A stretch of DNA of 52,286 nt from positions 1 through 52,286 of the forward strand of contig CAZUDB010000020.1 in NCBI GenBank assembly GCA_964619055.1, given 5' to 3'. Within the stretch, counting starts at the first letter, position 1. Every line of letters begins with the position of its first letter. The translations under genes were made by a program, and so were the position numbers. Below the pieces are notes generated by a model, which saw only the letters and a list, made by a program, of their open reading frames with translations, made no database searches and was not told the origin of the DNA. Shown here piece after piece: positions 49,736 to 52,286 of this stretch. The DNA comes from CAYVUM01 sp964619055. Lineage in GTDB: Bacteria > Pseudomonadota > Alphaproteobacteria > Rhodospirillales > Defluviicoccaceae.

Positions 49736-52286
49736 ATGAGCTCTGAATCAAGTCTGAAGGGGATTCATACCCTCAAACTCTTTACCGGCGACAATCAGCT
49801 GTGGTCGGTGACTTCTATGGACATGGCCCTACACAGTTCATGGGATGGGTTATTTCTTGATGACGCCGATGCGCTCACGAACAGCACCGAAGATTTGGCT
49901 GCGGGGTTCGGTGGGCGGAGCCCACGGGACGAAAACTCCGACCCGGGGTTGTCCTTGGATCTCACTGCCGTGACCGGATTGGCGCAAGGCGTCATCGCCT
50001 GGTCCTCCGATCTCCTCGACGACGACGGCGCGGCCACGCACGGCCAATCCACATTAGCGGATGTGCCGCTGGGCGGAACTAGTGCGGATCTATTCATTGA
50101 CTTCAGTGACCCAAGCGTGGCTCCGAGCCCAATTCATCCGGGGGTCGTTGAAGCGGCGGATATTAGCGTCCCGGGCCGCCTTTGGCACCTGCACAATCCA
50201 GACGGCATTGATATCAATGTCCAATCGGTTTGGCCGGATTACACCGGCGCCGGGGTTAAAGTGGCTGTGGTTGACGATGGCTTCGATCCGAACCACCCGG
50301 AGATCTCCCACGCCTATGATACGGGTGCGGACATCGATTTTCGCGCTAACGACAGCGACTTTACGGACTATGACCTGGACGCCTCGGCACGCTCAGGGGA
50401 TTATCACGGCACGCACGTCGCTGGGGTCATCGTCGCCCACGAGACCGTGTCAGCTCCCAACGCTAATGGCAGTGTCACGGACGCCATCGGCGTTGCCTTC
50501 GATGCAACGCTGGTAGGGCTTCGTATCGGCTTCGGCTCAAACGGGAATTTCTATCAGATCCTGCAGGCATTATCGGGGGTTGTCGGAACCGATTTCGACA
50601 ACCCTAGCGTGTCTACAGAGTTTGATATCTCCAACAACAGTTGGAGCTACACGACACCATTCGCGGATAACTACAATCGGGATTCGTCCTACGCAGCCAT
50701 CGGTGAAGCCATCAAATGGGGCGTCGAGAACGGGCGTGACGGACTTGGCGTTGTCTATGTCTTTGCTGCCGGCAACGAGGGCAGTTCGGACAACGTCAAC
50801 TATCACAACATCCAAAACTCTCCGTACACGATCACTGCTGGCGTTCATGGCGACAACGGCCAGTTTCTGAGCTGGCAGACGCCCGGCGATGCTGTTCTTG
50901 TATCTGCCCCGGGCTCTTCGATCGGCACGGTCGATAACCGGTCAGCCGTCGGCGGCGGCAAGAACGGCAGTGATTACGCCTCCAACAACGGCACGTCCTT
51001 TGCCGCTCCAATGGTTTCCGGCGTTACCGCGCTCATGCTGGAGGCCAACCCCAATCTGGGCTACCGCGACGTGCAGGACATCCTCGCCGCATCGGCACGC
51101 AAGATTTCGCCGAATGATTCACGCTGGCTGGAAAACGGCGCCGAGACCTGGAACGGCGGCGGAATGCACTTCAATCATGTGGTCGGATTTGGCGCGGTCG
51201 ACGCGCTCGCTGCCGTACGCCTTGCCGAAACTTGGACCCAGCTGCAAACCTACGACCCTGCATTCGAGGATCCGCTGGCGGTCAGTAAACTGGGACCCAA
51301 CGGGGCGACAATCCCAAGCTCAAGCGCGGGCGTGATGGTTCAGAGGCTGGAGATCAGTGAAGACCTGCTGATCGACACCGTAACCATCGATGTCAAAATC
51401 ACCCACGAGGATCTAAGCGATATCGAAATCGAACTGGTCTCGCCGGACGGTACGGCGAGTTTATTGTTCGACAATCCCTCGAGATTCCCCTCATCGTATT
51501 ACAGTCGGAATCTCGACTTTCAATTCAGCAGTAACGTGTTCCGCAATGAAACCAGTGCCGGCACCTGGGAACTGCGGGTCGGGAATACTCGAAACAATAC
51601 AACAGGCGTCTTAGAGGAGTTCTCGATCGGCATCCATGGGGATCCGGTCACGGACGACGATCATTACATCTTCACCAATGAGTTTGCGGTACTATCGGGC
51701 TCCAATCGCCAAACTATCGCCGATTCTGCCGGGTCTGATACGATCAACACTGCGGCCGTAACCAGCGATGTGGTGATCAATCTCAATAGCGGCGAAACCA
51801 GCACTATCGCGGGTCGGCCAATGACGCTCACCGCTGGAGATCTTGAGCACGTCATCGCGGGAGATGGCGATGATCGCGTTATCGGCACGCCCGACGACAA
51901 CACCCTGAACAGCGGTCGCGGCGATGATGAGCTGTTCGGCGGCGGCGGCAATGACACGCTGACCGGCGGTGCTGGCAGCGATATCTTCCACGTCGACGTT
52001 GCGACTCCGCTCTCCTACACGATTACGGATTTCGAGAACGGCGTCGACACGATCGACCTCACGTTTTTGGGCGTCACGGCAGCCAATTTCCCGTCCATGG
52101 TCACCTTTGGTGCCGGCAGCACAACGATCACCGTTGATTCCAATCACGTTATCCGCCTCAGCGACGTCAGCCTGAGCGCCGGCCAACTCGATAACGATGT
52201 GCGGTTCGCGGCAGCGCCTAGTGGTTCACCAGTCTCCACCCCATCGGACGTCAACTCGGCCGCCAACCGGGTCGATGAAGGCGCCG
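49736..52286 (+). CDS. S8 subtilisin-like protease with P-domain and RTX repeats, partial at window end
   Basis: An open frame starts at ATG 49736 (AGGTGA eight bases upstream) and runs past the window end, giving over 850 residues. The first 160 residues look like a propeptide or spacer. Then comes the subtilisin-like catalytic domain: D180 in VKVAVVDDGFDPNHPEI, H224 in GDYHGTHVAGVI, S421 in NNGTSFAAPMVSGVTALML. A proprotein convertase P-domain (about residues 530-640) has TIDVKITHEDLSDIEIELVS and AGTWELRVGNT. After residue 700 come serralysin-like and RTX nonapeptide repeats (GRGDDELFGGGGNDTLTGGA, then GSDIFHV). There is no classical signal peptide, so type I secretion through a C-terminal signal is expected, with calcium-driven folding outside. 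No transporter genes are in the window. Confidence 0.93.
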   Translation, partial: MSSESSLKGIHTLKLFTGDNQLWSVTSMDMALHSSWDGLFLDDADALTNSTEDLAAGFGGRSPRDENSDPGLSLDLTAVTGLAQGVIAWSSDLLDDDGAATHGQSTLADVPLGGTSADLFIDFSDPSVAPSPIHPGVVEAADISVPGRLWHLHNPDGIDINVQSVWPDYTGAGVKVAVVDDGFDPNHPEISHAYDTGADIDFRANDSDFTDYDLDASARSGDYHGTHVAGVIVAHETVSAPNANGSVTDAIGVAFDATLVGLRIGFGSNGNFYQILQALSGVVGTDFDNPSVSTEFDISNNSWSYTTPFADNYNRDSSYAAIGEAIKWGVENGRDGLGVVYVFAAGNEGSSDNVNYHNIQNSPYTITAGVHGDNGQFLSWQTPGDAVLVSAPGSSIGTVDNRSAVGGGKNGSDYASNNGTSFAAPMVSGVTALMLEANPNLGYRDVQDILAASARKISPNDSRWLENGAETWNGGGMHFNHVVGFGAVDALAAVRLAETWTQLQTYDPAFEDPLAVSKLGPNGATIPSSSAGVMVQRLEISEDLLIDTVTIDVKITHEDLSDIEIELVSPDGTASLLFDNPSRFPSSYYSRNLDFQFSSNVFRNETSAGTWELRVGNTRNNTTGVLEEFSIGIHGDPVTDDDHYIFTNEFAVLSGSNRQTIADSAGSDTINTAAVTSDVVINLNSGETSTIAGRPMTLTAGDLEHVIAGDGDDRVIGTPDDNTLNSGRGDDELFGGGGNDTLTGGAGSDIFHVDVATPLSYTITDFENGVDTIDLTFLGVTAANFPSMVTFGAGSTTITVDSNHVIRLSDVSLSAGQLDNDVRFAAAPSGSPVSTPSDVNSAANRVDEGA

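Noticed and set aside
1..52286. CRISPR array, insertion sequence or replication origin
   Set aside because: No regularly spaced repeats, transposase-like proteins, terminal inverted repeats or DnaA-box clusters were seen on reading through.

Overview
The window looks like a GC-rich alphaproteobacterial chromosome segment, probably from a Rhodospirillales-like lineage. The signs are a C4-pathway 5-aminolevulinate synthase, the order trpG-trpD-trpC-moaC-moeA-lexA, an alphaproteobacterial SOS box (GAAC-N7-GAAC) upstream of lexA, DUF815/yajC/secD/secF/Mth938 synteny, an EipB-family protein, and RquA for rhodoquinone. Genus-level placement is not possible from sequence reading alone.

Layout. (1) 1-4.7 kb is an accessory, AT-richer patch. 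It holds a DUF6629 membrane protein, a RadC/JAMM-domain protein with a long N-terminal extension, and a patatin-like phospholipase with membrane segments inserted in its catalytic domain. It is followed by a frameshifted scrap of an RND efflux pump and a tRNA-Glu(CTC). (2) 5.2-9.7 kb encodes a complete RND efflux adaptor and pump. (3) 9.9-13.4 kb, on the minus strand, carries a PadR-like regulator, hemA and a class III aminotransferase. (4) 13.7-18.5 kb holds a sulfotransferase-like gene, then a SqrR/BigR-type ArsR regulator divergent from tusA and a frameshifted DUF3616 gene, then an MscS channel. (5) 18.9-24.9 kb holds DUF1223, threonine aldolase, a helix-hairpin-helix protein, EipB, a GGDEF protein translationally abutting a small unknown protein, and rquA. 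(6) 25-32.4 kb has comEC tail-to-tail with lexA, then moeA, moaC, trpC, trpD and trpG on the minus strand with overlapping or nearly overlapping junctions. (7) 32.7-37.9 kb holds a DUF4114 secreted protein, rsmD, an rRNA pseudouridine synthase, small hypotheticals, an LpxA-like acyltransferase and a membrane-anchored rhodanese. (8) 38-49.1 kb holds trmFO, a secreted protein, an aldo/keto reductase, an ankyrin protein, a divergent pair of squalene/phytoene-synthase-fold proteins (NDUFAF6-like and HpnC-like), Fe-SOD with a strong terminator, and the Mth938-secF-secD-yajC cluster opposite a DUF815 ATPase. (9) 49.7 kb to the end is a large subtilisin-like protease with P-domain and RTX repeats, cut by the window edge.

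Themes. Electron-transport and redox functions recur: rhodoquinone synthesis, homologues of two mitochondrial complex I assembly factors, superoxide dismutase, a persulfide-sensing repressor and a sulfur carrier. Most of the window is ordinary housekeeping sequence. The parts most worth a second look are the AT-rich patatin/RadC patch, the SqrR-like/TusA/DUF3616 module with its C8-tract frameshift, the complex I assembly-factor homologues near secDF, the HpnC-like protein with a degraded second aspartate motif, and the RND remnant. I saw no CRISPR array, insertion sequence, integrase or replication origin.
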